DNA of 64,000 nucleotides from the NCBI GenBank assembly GCA_965199815.1, contig CBDATE010000034.1, positions 124,001 through 188,000 of the forward strand. The letters run 5' to 3'. This document shows positions 25,357-34,370 of this stretch, one piece after another. The stretch is from Azotimanducus sp965199815. GTDB taxonomy: Bacteria; Pseudomonadota; Gammaproteobacteria; Pseudomonadales; Azotimanducaceae. The translations under genes and the position numbers were made by a program. The notes beneath the pieces were generated by a model, which was not told the DNA's origin, made no database searches, and saw nothing but the letters and a program-made list of their open reading frames with translations. Position 1 is the first letter of the stretch; every line of letters starts with the position of its first letter.

Positions 25357-26286
25357 ATGCCATCAGGACTGTTATTTCCGGGTCAAGGGTCACAGAAAGT
25401 CGGCATGCTTGCCGACCTGCATGAGGCCTGTCCCATTGTTCGCGAGACTTTCGAGGAAGCCGACAGCGTGTTGGGATTGCGCCTTTCAGAGATTATGTTG
25501 CAGGGTCCGGAAGATGCGCTCGGACGCACCGAGAATACCCAGCCCGCCATGCTGGTGGCTGGCGTTGCCTGTGCGCGTGTACTGCATCAGGCGGTGGAGG
25601 TGAGTCCGGTGTGCCTTGTCGGGCACAGTCTTGGTGAATACAGCGCTCTGGTATATGCGGGGGTACTCTCTTTTGCCGACGCGCTGCGTCTTGTGCGATT
25701 GCGAGGGCAGGCCATGCAACGCGCCGTGCCCGAGGGGCACGGGCTGATGGCAGCTGTCCTGGGACTTGACGATGCGGCCATAGGCTCCGTCTGCGCCTCG
25801 GTTGCAGGCGTGGTGGAGCCTGCGAATTACAACGCGCCGGGTCAGGTAGTGATTTCCGGCGAGCGCACGGCGGTACTGGCAGCCGTGCAGTCCGCCAGGG
25901 AAGCGGGCGCGAAGCGCGCCATGCCGCTGGCGGTGAGCGTACCGGCGCACAGCTCGCTCATGGCACCCGCCGCGCGGGCGCTTGGCGATGCAATAGCGAC
26001 GCTCTCCTTGCATATGCCGTCCATCCCGGTGATTCACAATGTTGATGCCGAAGTCGCAAACAACCTGACAGTGCTCATCGACAAGCTGGTGCGACAGGTG
26101 GCGCAGCCGGTGCAATTTGTGCAGTCTGTGCGCGCGATGAAAGATCGTGGCGTAACGCGGGTGGTCGAGTGTGGCCCCGGGTCGGTTCTGTCCGGCCTGT
26201 GTCGGCGCATTGATCGCGATTTGCCGGTCTGCTCTGCGGGCGGGCTCGCAGCGCTGGAGAAGACCGTCGCGGAACTGTCGGCATGA
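25357..26286 (+). CDS. fabD: Malonyl-CoA:ACP transacylase FabD
   Basis: 309 residues. Seen: LLFPGQGSQKVGML at the N-terminus, the nucleophile Ser91 in GHSLGEYSA, the Arg of LRLRGQAMQ, VSVPAHSSLM with the catalytic His, and VVECGPGSVLSGL. It loads malonyl groups onto acyl carrier protein. The ATG at 25357 has AAGGA at 25344-25348; the open frame upstream lies in the insertion-element relic. The stop overlaps fabG by 4 nt. fabH, normally between plsX and fabD, is absent; the relic sits in its place. Confidence 0.96.
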   Translation: MPSGLLFPGQGSQKVGMLADLHEACPIVRETFEEADSVLGLRLSEIMLQGPEDALGRTENTQPAMLVAGVACARVLHQAVEVSPVCLVGHSLGEYSALVYAGVLSFADALRLVRLRGQAMQRAVPEGHGLMAAVLGLDDAAIGSVCASVAGVVEPANYNAPGQVVISGERTAVLAAVQSAREAGAKRAMPLAVSVPAHSSLMAPAARALGDAIATLSLHMPSIPVIHNVDAEVANNLTVLIDKLVRQVAQPVQFVQSVRAMKDRGVTRVVECGPGSVLSGLCRRIDRDLPVCSAGGLAALEKTVAELSA

Positions 26287-26999
26287 GTCGTCGTGTGTTG
26301 GTGACCGGCGCTTCGCGCGGTATCGGTGCCGCTATCGCAAGCGCTTTTGTCGCCTGCGGATACGAAGTCTGGGGGACGGCGACCAGTGAAGTTGGCGCGG
26401 CTGCCGTTTGCGAGCAACTCGGAGAGGGCAGGGGGCTCGTGCTGTGCCTGCAGGACCCGGATTCAGTTGCCACGCTCATGGCGAACCTCGAGCCCAATAT
26501 GCCTGAGGTGCTGGTCAACAACGCGGGAGTGACGCGCGACAATCTGCTCATGCGCATGTCCGAAGATGAATGGCAGGCGGTAATGGATGTCAATGTGTCG
26601 AGTCTCTTTCGCCTGTGCAAGCCGACCCTGCGCACCATGATGCGTGCGCGTTGGGGCAGGATCATCAACCTGAGTTCGGTGGTGGCGCGTATGGGTAATC
26701 CGGGGCAGGTGAATTACGCTGCCAGCAAGGGCGCGGTTGAAGCCTTGACACGCTCGCTTGCTGCCGAAGTTGGCTCCCGAGGCATTACCGTCAATGCCGT
26801 GGCACCAGGCTTTATCGAGACCGACATGACGGAGCGGCTTGATGGCAATGTCAAGGCAGCCATGCTGGAGCGGGTGCCGCTGGCGCGCTTTGGTGCGGCC
26901 AGCGAGGTCGCGGCGCTGGTCGTGTTTCTCGCCAGCGAATCAGCAGCCTACATCACCGGCCAGACAATCGCCGTCAATGGTGGCATGCACATGGGGTAG
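26283..26999 (+). CDS. fabG: 3-oxoacyl-[ACP] reductase FabG
   Basis: 238 residues, a short-chain dehydrogenase. Seen: the NADP-binding VTGASRGIG near the start, NNAGVTRDNLLMRM, and the catalytic residues Ser132, Tyr145 and Lys149 in LSSVVAR and NYAASKG. The C-terminal AYITGQTIAVNGGMHM is typical. It reduces 3-oxoacyl-ACP in fatty-acid elongation. It overlaps fabD (ATGA). The expected acpP and fabF do not follow; gdhA does after 65 bp. Confidence 0.95.
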   Translation: MSRRVLVTGASRGIGAAIASAFVACGYEVWGTATSEVGAAAVCEQLGEGRGLVLCLQDPDSVATLMANLEPNMPEVLVNNAGVTRDNLLMRMSEDEWQAVMDVNVSSLFRLCKPTLRTMMRARWGRIINLSSVVARMGNPGQVNYAASKGAVEALTRSLAAEVGSRGITVNAVAPGFIETDMTERLDGNVKAAMLERVPLARFGAASEVAALVVFLASESAAYITGQTIAVNGGMHMG

Positions 27000-27064
27000 C
27001 GGATGTAGCCGATTCGGGCTTCTCAATCTGCGTAGAATGCAGGGGATACATTGGGAGACACAGT

Positions 27065-28426
27065 ATGTATGGTGAGACATCCGTCCCTGAGGCAGAAGTG
27101 CAACGCTTCATGCGCGGTCTGGAGCAGCGCAATCCGGGCGAACCCGAATTTCATCAGGCCGTACAGGAGGTGGTGCAGAGTGTGCTGCCCTTCACGCTCG
27201 ATCACCGGGCCTACAGAGACGCGCGCATACTCGAACGCTTGACGGAGCCTGACCGGGTAGTCATCTTTCGCGTTGTCTGGGAGGACGATCAGCAAAGGAT
27301 TCGCATCAATCGCGCCTGGCGGGTGCAATTCAACAACAGCATTGGTCCCTACAAGGGCGGCCTCAGATTTCATCCATCAGTCAACCTCAGCATCCTGAAG
27401 TTCCTCGGGTTCGAACAAATCTTCAAGAACAGCCTCACCGGTCTGCCTATGGGTGGCGGCAAGGGCGGCGCGAATTTCGATCCCAAGGGCAAGAGTGACC
27501 GCGAAGTAGAGCGGTTTTGCAAGGCATTGATGATCGAATTGCACCACCACATCGGCGAAGATACGGATGTGCCTGCCGGCGATATAGGTGTCGGTGCGCG
27601 CGAGATCAGCTACCTCTTCGGGCAGTACCTGCGCCTGGAAAATCGCTATGCCGGCATACTCACTGGCAAGGGGCTCGATTTCGGTGGCAGCCTCATGCGC
27701 ACCGAAGCCACCGGTTATGGCTGCGTGTATTTTTGCGAGAACATGCTCAACCATGTCGGGGAGAGCCTGAAGGACAAGACGGTGGCCATTTCGGGTTCCG
27801 GCAATGTGGCTCTCTATGCGGCACAAAAATGCATCACCCTTGGTGCCCGGGTGCTCACCATGTCGGATTCTTCCGGGTTCATTCACATCGAGGGCGGCAT
27901 GGACCGGGAGTGTTTTGAATTCCTGCGCGACCTCAAGGAGGTTCGGCGCGGGCGCATAGCCGAGGCGGCGGAGCGCCATCAGCACATCACCTTCCACGAA
28001 GGGCAACGCCCCTGGGTAGTGCCGGTGGATGTGGCGCTACCCTGCGCAACGCAAAACGAGATAAGCACAGATGATGCCGCGCGTCTGATCAGGAACGGTG
28101 TGCGCGCCGTGTGTGAGGGTGCCAACATGCCAACCGAGTTGGCGGCCACGCATCAATTTCCGGATTCGAAGGTGCTGTTCGGTCCGGGCAAGGCGGCAAA
28201 TGCCGGCGGAGTCGCAGTTTCAGGCCTCGAGCAGAGTCAGAACGCCCTGCGCCTCTCCTGGAGCGCGAGCGAAGTCGATTCCAGGCTGCAAACGATCATG
28301 TATGACATACATGGTGCCTGTGTCCGCTACGGGGATCAGGGGGACTTCGTGAATTACGTCAAGGGCGCGAACATCGGCGGACTGCGCAAGGTGGCGGATG
28401 CCATGCTCGCCTACGGGATCTTCTGA
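27065..28426 (+). CDS. gdhA: NADP-type glutamate dehydrogenase
   Basis: 453 residues, the usual size of the hexameric enzyme. Seen: the substrate-side GPYKGGLRFHPSVN, the catalytic-Lys region LPMGGGKGGANFDPKGKS, DVPAGDIGVGAREI, and the dinucleotide fold VAISGSGNVALYA. It makes glutamate from 2-oxoglutarate and ammonium. A GGGAG stretch precedes the ATG. It appears to be a single-gene unit after fabG. Confidence 0.96.
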   Translation: MYGETSVPEAEVQRFMRGLEQRNPGEPEFHQAVQEVVQSVLPFTLDHRAYRDARILERLTEPDRVVIFRVVWEDDQQRIRINRAWRVQFNNSIGPYKGGLRFHPSVNLSILKFLGFEQIFKNSLTGLPMGGGKGGANFDPKGKSDREVERFCKALMIELHHHIGEDTDVPAGDIGVGAREISYLFGQYLRLENRYAGILTGKGLDFGGSLMRTEATGYGCVYFCENMLNHVGESLKDKTVAISGSGNVALYAAQKCITLGARVLTMSDSSGFIHIEGGMDRECFEFLRDLKEVRRGRIAEAAERHQHITFHEGQRPWVVPVDVALPCATQNEISTDDAARLIRNGVRAVCEGANMPTELAATHQFPDSKVLFGPGKAANAGGVAVSGLEQSQNALRLSWSASEVDSRLQTIMYDIHGACVRYGDQGDFVNYVKGANIGGLRKVADAMLAYGIF

Positions 28427-28456
28427 TGTGCCGCAGGACGACCCCGTGACTCCGCG

Positions 28457-28660
28457 TTATTCCGCGTTGCGCTCGTCAACTTGTGCGCAAATCCATTCAT
28501 CCTCTGCTTCATTCGGTGTGCAATCGTAGCCACCATGTGCAGTCTGCTGCCCGCTGTCGGGCGTGTTGGGAATGCCGGATGGCGCGTCCGCAGATGGATT
28601 ATCCCCGCGACAGGCGGCAAGGCCAAGGCCGAGCCCGACCAGCAACAACAGGCGCATCAT
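28457..28660 (-). CDS. Small lipoprotein, function unknown
   Basis: 67 residues. Seen: a signal peptide MMRLLLLVGLGLGLAAC with lipobox LAAC, then a short polar, Pro/Asp-rich body containing two further Cys (GGYDCTPNEAEDEWICAQ) that could pair as a disulfide. The frame continues upstream, but the start at 28660 gives a clean lipoprotein signal. It converges on gdhA. Not matched to a known family. Confidence 0.55.
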   Translation of the reverse strand: MMRLLLLVGLGLGLAACRGDNPSADAPSGIPNTPDSGQQTAHGGYDCTPNEAEDEWICAQVDERNAE

Positions 28661-28844
28661 GCGCGTGAAACCTGTGGGTTCACCAAATCCCATAGTGCAG
28701 TGCAATCTTCTTGAAGATGGTTCATTTTACCCGGCTGAGCGGACTTCGACCCGTCGGAACATGTCAGGAACATATCGGGAGTTGACAATAACACTGAATT
28801 GCCGCTCCGGGTGAGTAAGCTATGATGCGCTTCTTTGCATTGCA

Positions 28845-29426
28845 TTGACGCACTTGGCACGATCACACACGCCGCGCATACTTCGGCTCAACCATGCCGG
28901 AATGCCGGATCGCTGGGCGACCTGGTACGAGGCCGCGCGCCTCTATGCGCGTGATCTGGTCATCTGGACATTGGGCGATCCGGTCATCACCCTGCGTGGC
29001 GGCTATTCACGCCAGCGCGAACGCATATCCGAACTCGATATACATGGCATAGTCGCCTGTCGTGGAAAGATCTTTCTGCGCGAGGGTGTGACCCCGCCAG
29101 TCAGCAACCCCGCACTCTTTGCGCGTGACGGTGAGATGTGTATGTATTGCGGTGTCGAGACACGCGAACTGACACGCGATCATCTGGTGCCCAAATCCCG
29201 TGGCGGAGTCGATTGCTGGGAAAATGTCGTGGCGGCCTGTTACAAGTGCAATCACCGCAAGGGCGACAGGTTGCTTGAAGAAAGTGGCATGGAATTACTG
29301 GCACTGCCCTATGTTCCCAACTTTGCGGAGTATCTCGCCCTTATCAACAGCGGGCGAATACTCGCCGATCAGATGGATTTTCTGCGCGCGAGATTTGGTC
29401 GCGACAGCCGACTCAAGGCGGCCTGA
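28845..29426 (+). CDS. HNH endonuclease-family protein
   Basis: 193 residues. Seen: a family N-terminal part (RILRLNHAGMPDRWATWYEA, then ARLYARDLVIWTLGDP) and an HNH zinc fold with CMYCG, the DHLVPKSRGGVDCWENVV core and CYKCNHRKGD, so two CxxC-type pairs hold a metal. Such chromosomal HNH proteins are widespread and of unknown role; DNA nicking or repair is possible. The only in-frame start that keeps the conserved N-terminus is TTG at 28845, because a stop lies shortly upstream. Confidence 0.82.
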   Translation: MTHLARSHTPRILRLNHAGMPDRWATWYEAARLYARDLVIWTLGDPVITLRGGYSRQRERISELDIHGIVACRGKIFLREGVTPPVSNPALFARDGEMCMYCGVETRELTRDHLVPKSRGGVDCWENVVAACYKCNHRKGDRLLEESGMELLALPYVPNFAEYLALINSGRILADQMDFLRARFGRDSRLKAA

Positions 29427-29443
29427 TTCGAGCTCGTCAAGCC

Positions 29444-29938
29444 ATGCGCGATTCAGCACCTGAAAGGAAGGAAGTGGTGATCTTCACCGACGGCTCCTGC
29501 ATTGGCAACCCGGGACCCGGCGGCTATGCGGCGATATTGGCGTTTCGCGGGCGTGAGAAAGAGATCTCCGAGGGCTTTCGCTTGACCACCAACAACCGCA
29601 TGGAGTTATTGGCCGTGATTGCCGGATTACAGGCGCTCAGGGAGCCCGCACACGTGACGCTGCACAGTGATTCGCAATATGTGGTCAAGGCGATGAGCGA
29701 GGGCTGGGCGCAAGGCTGGAAGGCGAGGGGCTGGCGTCGCAAGGACAGGAAGCCCGTGTTGAATCAGGATCTCTGGGAGCGTCTGCTGCGTTTGTGCGAC
29801 CTGCATCGGGTAACGTTCAACTGGGTGAAGGGTCACGCCGGGCACCCGGTCAACGAGCGCTGTGATGCCCTGGCGCTGGCGGCTGCCAATGGAGCATCCC
29901 TGTGCATCGATAGCGAATACGAGAAGGGCGTTCAATGA
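29444..29938 (+). CDS. rnhA: Ribonuclease HI
   Basis: 164 residues. Seen: all four catalytic acids, in FTDGSCIGNPGPGGY (Asp), TTNNRMEL (Glu), HSDSQYV (Asp) and NERCDALA (Asp), plus the basic handle region GWKARGWRRKDRKPV. It removes RNA from RNA-DNA hybrids. It follows the HNH gene by 17 bp and converges on cysS. The N-terminus is about 8 residues longer than usual; an in-frame GTG at 29474 is an alternative. Confidence 0.95.
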   Translation: MRDSAPERKEVVIFTDGSCIGNPGPGGYAAILAFRGREKEISEGFRLTTNNRMELLAVIAGLQALREPAHVTLHSDSQYVVKAMSEGWAQGWKARGWRRKDRKPVLNQDLWERLLRLCDLHRVTFNWVKGHAGHPVNERCDALALAAANGASLCIDSEYEKGVQ

Positions 29939-29986
29939 CAAGCGGCCTTGAACCCGGTGGTGTCATCAAGGCCAATCGCGTGTCAG

Positions 29987-31387
29987 TTACAGCTTCCGTA
30001 TCGCCCGGCTCGGTGCCGCGCCCATGTCGAACACCTCGTAGCCAGAGGCAATCAGTTCATCGCGCAGGCGATCGGCAGCGGCAAAATCCTTCTGCCTGCG
30101 CGCCGCATCGCGCAGGCTGAGTTGTTGCAGCACCCGCTCGTCGAGGTTGCGGGTCTTGTCCAGATATTCGTTGATCGCTGCCTCCGACATGAACCCCATA
30201 AGGCGAGCGCTGGCACAGAGCTCCTGACGCAGGTGATCAGCACGACTGGCATTGCGATTGATCTCTCGCGCCAGGTCGTTGATCGAGGCCAGGGCGCGCG
30301 GCGTGTTGAGATCATCAAGTAGCGCCTGCCAGACGCTGTCCGGCAACAACGCATCGGTGTGCGCGTGTTCGCAGGCATCGTTTTCGATCAGCGTCTCGTA
30401 GAGTCGGAACAGCGTGGTTCGCGAATTCCTCAGCAACTCGTCGCTGAAGGCCAGGGGCCCGGCGTAGTGCGCGCTGAGCAGTGCGTATCTGAGCGTCTCG
30501 CCACTCTGTCTGGTGAGCAATTCACGCACGGTCTTGATGTTGCCGCGCGACTTGGCCATCTTTTCGCTGCCCAGCGTGAGCATGCCGTTATGCAGCCAGA
30601 AGCGCGCGAACTCCTCGTCCTGGCCGTGCAGACAGATGCTCTGGGCGCGCTCGTTCTCATGGTGCGGAAAGAGCAGATCCGAGCCGCCGCCGTGTATGTC
30701 GAGCGGAAACCCGAGCAGGGCGAGGCTCATGGCGGTGCATTCGATGTGCCAGCCGGGGCGGCCACGCCCCCAGGGACTGTCCCACCCGGGCTGGTCATCA
30801 TCGGACGGCTTCCACAACACGAAATCCTTGGGGTCTTTCTTGTAAGGAGCCGGGTCAACGCGCGCACCGGCAAGCTGTGATGCCGGGTCTCTTCGCGACA
30901 GGCGACCATAGCCCGGCCAGCCTGGTACATGAAACAGAACATGCCGTTCAGCCGGGTAGGCGTGGCCCTTGTCAATCAGCTGCTTGATGCAGAGAATCAT
31001 CTCGTCGATGTACTCGGTGGCGCGCGGCGTGTGCACCGGCTCCAGACAGCCGAGCGCGGCCATATCCTCACGAAAAGCGTTTGTGAAGTCCGTAGTGAGC
31101 GATTCGGTGGAGACATCGGCTGCGCGCGCGGTATTGATAATCTTGTCATCCACATCGGTAATGTTGCGCACATAGTCCACCTGGCCAAAGCGCGCTTGCA
31201 GTACGCGGTAGAGGGTATCGAATACTACTGCGGAGCGTGCGTTGCCGATATGCACCAGGCCATACACCGTCGGGCCGCACACATACATGGTCACGCGCCC
31301 CGCTTGACGCGGCTCGAAGGTGCGCTTCTCGCGTGTGCGGCTGTCGAAGAGCTGCATGGGCAGCGCTCGCTGCGCCTCGCTGATCAT
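29987..31387 (-). CDS. cysS: Cysteinyl-tRNA synthetase
   Basis: 466 residues. Seen: the zinc Cys in YVCGPTVYG, the class I signature HIGNAR, HIECTAMS, the GGGSDLLFPHHENE metal segment, and the KMSKS-type loop EKMAKSRGN. It charges tRNA-Cys. The start at 31387 lies 19 bp after the hisI stop; an internal ATG at 31357 is possible, while the frame further upstream overlaps hisI. Last gene of the moaB-lipA-M17-hisI-cysS operon. Confidence 0.96.
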   Translation of the reverse strand: MISEAQRALPMQLFDSRTREKRTFEPRQAGRVTMYVCGPTVYGLVHIGNARSAVVFDTLYRVLQARFGQVDYVRNITDVDDKIINTARAADVSTESLTTDFTNAFREDMAALGCLEPVHTPRATEYIDEMILCIKQLIDKGHAYPAERHVLFHVPGWPGYGRLSRRDPASQLAGARVDPAPYKKDPKDFVLWKPSDDDQPGWDSPWGRGRPGWHIECTAMSLALLGFPLDIHGGGSDLLFPHHENERAQSICLHGQDEEFARFWLHNGMLTLGSEKMAKSRGNIKTVRELLTRQSGETLRYALLSAHYAGPLAFSDELLRNSRTTLFRLYETLIENDACEHAHTDALLPDSVWQALLDDLNTPRALASINDLAREINRNASRADHLRQELCASARLMGFMSEAAINEYLDKTRNLDERVLQQLSLRDAARRQKDFAAADRLRDELIASGYEVFDMGAAPSRAIRKL

Positions 31388-31406
31388 TCGTGAGCGTCCC
31401 GTCCGA

Positions 31407-31811
31407 TTAATCCGTGCACACGCGCACCCTGCCATCTGCGATTTCGAGATAGAAGCAGCTCAATCGGTTCGTGTGGCAGGCCGGCCCCGTCTGCTCGACC
31501 TCGAGCAGGATGGCATCGCCGTCGCAATCGACCTTCAGGGACACGAGCTTCTGCACATGCCCGGAAGTTTCGCCCTTTCGCCAGAGGGTGCGTCTCGACC
31601 TCGAGTAGTAGCAGACATGGCCGGTGTTCAGGGTCTCCTGCAGGGACTCCAGGTTCATCCAGGCCAGCATCAGCACCTGACCGGTATCTGTTGCCTGTGC
31701 CACAGCCGGAATGAGACCTTGCTCATTGAATCGCAGAACGGCAAGGAGATCAGCAAGTGCGAGCTCGGTTCCTGCCTGTGCTGTTTCGAGGGACACAAGC
31801 AGGTCGGTCAT
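31407..31811 (-). CDS. hisI: Phosphoribosyl-AMP cyclohydrolase HisI
   Basis: 134 residues. Seen: VLMLAWMN, YYSRSRRTLWRKGETSGH, and the metal-site segment DCDGDAILLEVEQTGPACHT, all diagnostic. It opens the purine ring of phosphoribosyl-AMP in histidine synthesis. There is no fused pyrophosphohydrolase (HisE) domain and no other his gene nearby. The start overlaps the stop of the M17 peptidase by 4 nt. Confidence 0.94.
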   Translation of the reverse strand: MTDLLVSLETAQAGTELALADLLAVLRFNEQGLIPAVAQATDTGQVLMLAWMNLESLQETLNTGHVCYYSRSRRTLWRKGETSGHVQKLVSLKVDCDGDAILLEVEQTGPACHTNRLSCFYLEIADGRVRVCTD

Positions 31812-33211
31812 GACTGGAACCTGTTCTCCAGATAGCTGAAAACAGTGCGCAAGCCGGGCGCATCGCCACCAACAGGATAGCCCGGGCGCGCACGAGCATT
31901 CCAGCCCATGAGGTCGAAATGCACCCAGTCGATGTCCTGCTCAACAAAGGCTTGCAGGAAGAGTGCGGCATAGATGGCTCCATTTTCGGGGCTCGTGCCG
32001 GCATTATTGATATCCGCCAGGGGGCTCTTGATTTGCCGCGCATAAGGCTGGTGCAACGGCAGCGGCCAGACGGGATCATCGACGGCTTCCGCGACGCACA
32101 TCAGATCATCAGACAATGTCTTGTCAGACGCGAACATGGCTGGCAGCGAAGCGCCGAGCGCCACCCGCGCAGCGCCCGTGAGGGTGGCGAAATCGATGAG
32201 TAACTCAGGTGATTCCTCGCACGCGAGTGCCAGCGCATCGCAGAGTATGAGTCGTCCTTCAGCGTCGGTATTGCCTATTTCGACCGTGATGCCCTTGTAG
32301 GTGGTGAGCACATCGCCTGGCCGACAGGCGTTGCCGGCAATGGCGTTTTCGACCATCGGCAGGAGCACACGCAGGCGCACTGGCAGCTTGCGCTGCATGA
32401 TGAGTTGCCCGAGCGCCAGCGCCAGCGCTGCACCGCCCATATCCTTCTTCATGAGACGCATGCCCGCAGCCGTCTTGATGTTCAGCCCACCGGAATCGAA
32501 GCACACGCCCTTGCCCACCAGAGTGAGCTTAGGATGCTTCTCGTCCCCCCAGATGAAGTCGATCAGACGCGGTGCGTCCGCGCTGGCACGGCCAACCGCG
32601 TGTATGGCGCCCAAACCCTTGTCAAGCAAGGCATCGCCACGAGTTTCGTGGAAATCGGCCGCGTGTTGTTCGGCCACCTGTCTGGCGAGCTGCGCGAAGG
32701 CTGAGGGCAGCAAGTCCGAGGTGGGGGTGTTGATTAAATCCCGGGTCAACCAGATGGCACTGGCAAGAGCGTCGAGCCGCTCGATGTCAGCGTTCTCGGG
32801 CACGACCAGCCGTGGCCGGGCCGTGACCGGCTTGCAGTCGTCCTTGCCGGTCTTGTAGCGGGTGTACCTGTATCCGGCAAGCATCCAGCCAAGCACAGCG
32901 GCCGCCGGATCTGCCAGCTCGCCGAGCACTTCGAAGCTGCCTTCAGGCAGGGTTTCGGCGGCGCGCGCAGCGGCCTCGAAGCAGGCTTCAGGCTCTGCGA
33001 TCAGGAGTACGCGCGGGGCGTGAGTGGCATCGTCTGCGGGAATCCATACGATGCCCCGGTGTGATGCATCAATACACCGAACATCCAGCCAGATGCGGGT
33101 GGCAGCGCCTTGTGTCGCGCACCATGACGCAAAGTCGTCAGGGGCAAGCCAGATGATCCGAGTTGCGCTCTCTGCACAGGCAACGAGGAGTTCACGCGGA
33201 TATATCTTCAT
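31808..33211 (-). CDS. M17 leucyl aminopeptidase family protein
   Basis: 467 residues. Seen: a degenerate N-terminal domain, then the catalytic domain with VGKGVCFDSGGLNIKTA (metal-binding Lys and Asp), MKKDMGGAA, NAIAGNACRPGDVL, and the M17 signature NTDAEGRLIL. These two-metal peptidases remove N-terminal residues from peptides in the cytoplasm. The ATG at 33211 is chosen because the open frame upstream overlaps lipA; the gap to lipA is then 10 bp. Overlaps hisI by 4 nt. Confidence 0.9.
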   Translation of the reverse strand: MKIYPRELLVACAESATRIIWLAPDDFASWCATQGAATRIWLDVRCIDASHRGIVWIPADDATHAPRVLLIAEPEACFEAAARAAETLPEGSFEVLGELADPAAAVLGWMLAGYRYTRYKTGKDDCKPVTARPRLVVPENADIERLDALASAIWLTRDLINTPTSDLLPSAFAQLARQVAEQHAADFHETRGDALLDKGLGAIHAVGRASADAPRLIDFIWGDEKHPKLTLVGKGVCFDSGGLNIKTAAGMRLMKKDMGGAALALALGQLIMQRKLPVRLRVLLPMVENAIAGNACRPGDVLTTYKGITVEIGNTDAEGRLILCDALALACEESPELLIDFATLTGAARVALGASLPAMFASDKTLSDDLMCVAEAVDDPVWPLPLHQPYARQIKSPLADINNAGTSPENGAIYAALFLQAFVEQDIDWVHFDLMGWNARARPGYPVGGDAPGLRTVFSYLENRFQS

Positions 33212-33221
33212 GCGATCTGTT

Positions 33222-34370
33222 TCATGCGATCTGTGCGACTCTGATGCGGTCGGGGTGTTCGCGGACACTTCGGTGGTCTTGCGCGGAGTGCGCGAGACCG
33301 AGGTTGTTGCCATCAAAGACCCGGTCGGCGCGATAGCTCGACCGCACCAGAGGGCCGGAGGCGACTTCCAGGAAGCCCATCGAGAGCCCGGCCTGCCGGT
33401 ATTCTTCAAAGGCTTCCGGGGGCACCCAATCCTCGACCGGCAGATGAAATTCGGTAGGTTGCAGGTATTGCCCCAGCGTGAGGATATCTACCTGATGTGC
33501 GCGCAGATCCTGCATGGCGGTCAGGACTTCGCTCTCTGATTCGCCGAGACCAAGCATCAGGCTCGACTTGGTGAGAACTTCTGGCCGCATACGCTTGGCG
33601 GCTGCGAGCACATCGAGCGTCTGCTCATAGCCAGCGCGTGGATCCCTGACCCGATGGGTGAGTCGCCGTACGGTCTCGAGGTTTTGCGCAAACACATGCA
33701 GGCCAGACTCGAGCAGCATCTGCAAGGCAGCCACATTGCCGGAGAAATCCGGTGCCAGCGTTTCCACCTTGACTTCGGGGCAATGTTCGCGCACACGGCG
33801 TACGCAGGCGGCATAGTGGCCCGCCCCGCCATCGGGCAAATCATCGCGGTCCACTGACGTGAGCACCAGATATCCGAGGTTCATGACCCGCACCGTGCGC
33901 GCCACCTTGTCAGGTTCGTCCGGATCAGTCCATCCCATGGGGTTGCCGGTATCGACTGCGCAAAAGCGGCAGGCGCGCGTACACACGTCACCGAGCAGCA
34001 TGATGGTGGCGGTGCCGTGCGTCCAGCATTCGGCCAGATTCGGGCAGTGCGATTCCTCGCACACGGTGTAGAGATTTTCTTCCCTGAGCAGGCCTCGTAT
34101 GCGCGAGATACCCTCGCCGACAGCCACCTTGACCCGTAGCCAGGGCGGTTTTGCCTGGCGCTGGGCCGGTTTGCCAGGGTCGGGAAATTGCCCGCGGGAT
34201 TGAGCGGGTAGCGGGCGCACAGCCGTTGCCTTGATGCCATTGCGAATCGCATGGCCACCGGTGCGCGTACGGTATTTGGCACCGCTCGGTGTCCGCGTCT
34301 GACGAGCGCTCGCGGGGTATTTCGAGCCTTGCTGCCGTGCGCCGAGGCGGCTGTCCTGCGCGTCGTTCAT
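33222..34370 (-). CDS. lipA: Lipoyl synthase LipA
   Basis: 382 residues, longer than the 321 of E. coli because of a basic, Arg-rich N-terminal extension (about 75 residues) and a short C-terminal tail. Seen: the auxiliary-cluster cysteines in CEESHCPNLAEC and the radical-SAM CTRACRFC, then LVLTSVDRDDLPDGGA and ASGPLVRSSYRAD. It inserts two sulfurs into octanoyl groups to make lipoyl cofactor. The ATG overlaps the moaB stop (ATGA), supporting the long form. lipB is not adjacent. Confidence 0.96.
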   Translation of the reverse strand: MNDAQDSRLGARQQGSKYPASARQTRTPSGAKYRTRTGGHAIRNGIKATAVRPLPAQSRGQFPDPGKPAQRQAKPPWLRVKVAVGEGISRIRGLLREENLYTVCEESHCPNLAECWTHGTATIMLLGDVCTRACRFCAVDTGNPMGWTDPDEPDKVARTVRVMNLGYLVLTSVDRDDLPDGGAGHYAACVRRVREHCPEVKVETLAPDFSGNVAALQMLLESGLHVFAQNLETVRRLTHRVRDPRAGYEQTLDVLAAAKRMRPEVLTKSSLMLGLGESESEVLTAMQDLRAHQVDILTLGQYLQPTEFHLPVEDWVPPEAFEEYRQAGLSMGFLEVASGPLVRSSYRADRVFDGNNLGLAHSAQDHRSVREHPDRIRVAQIA

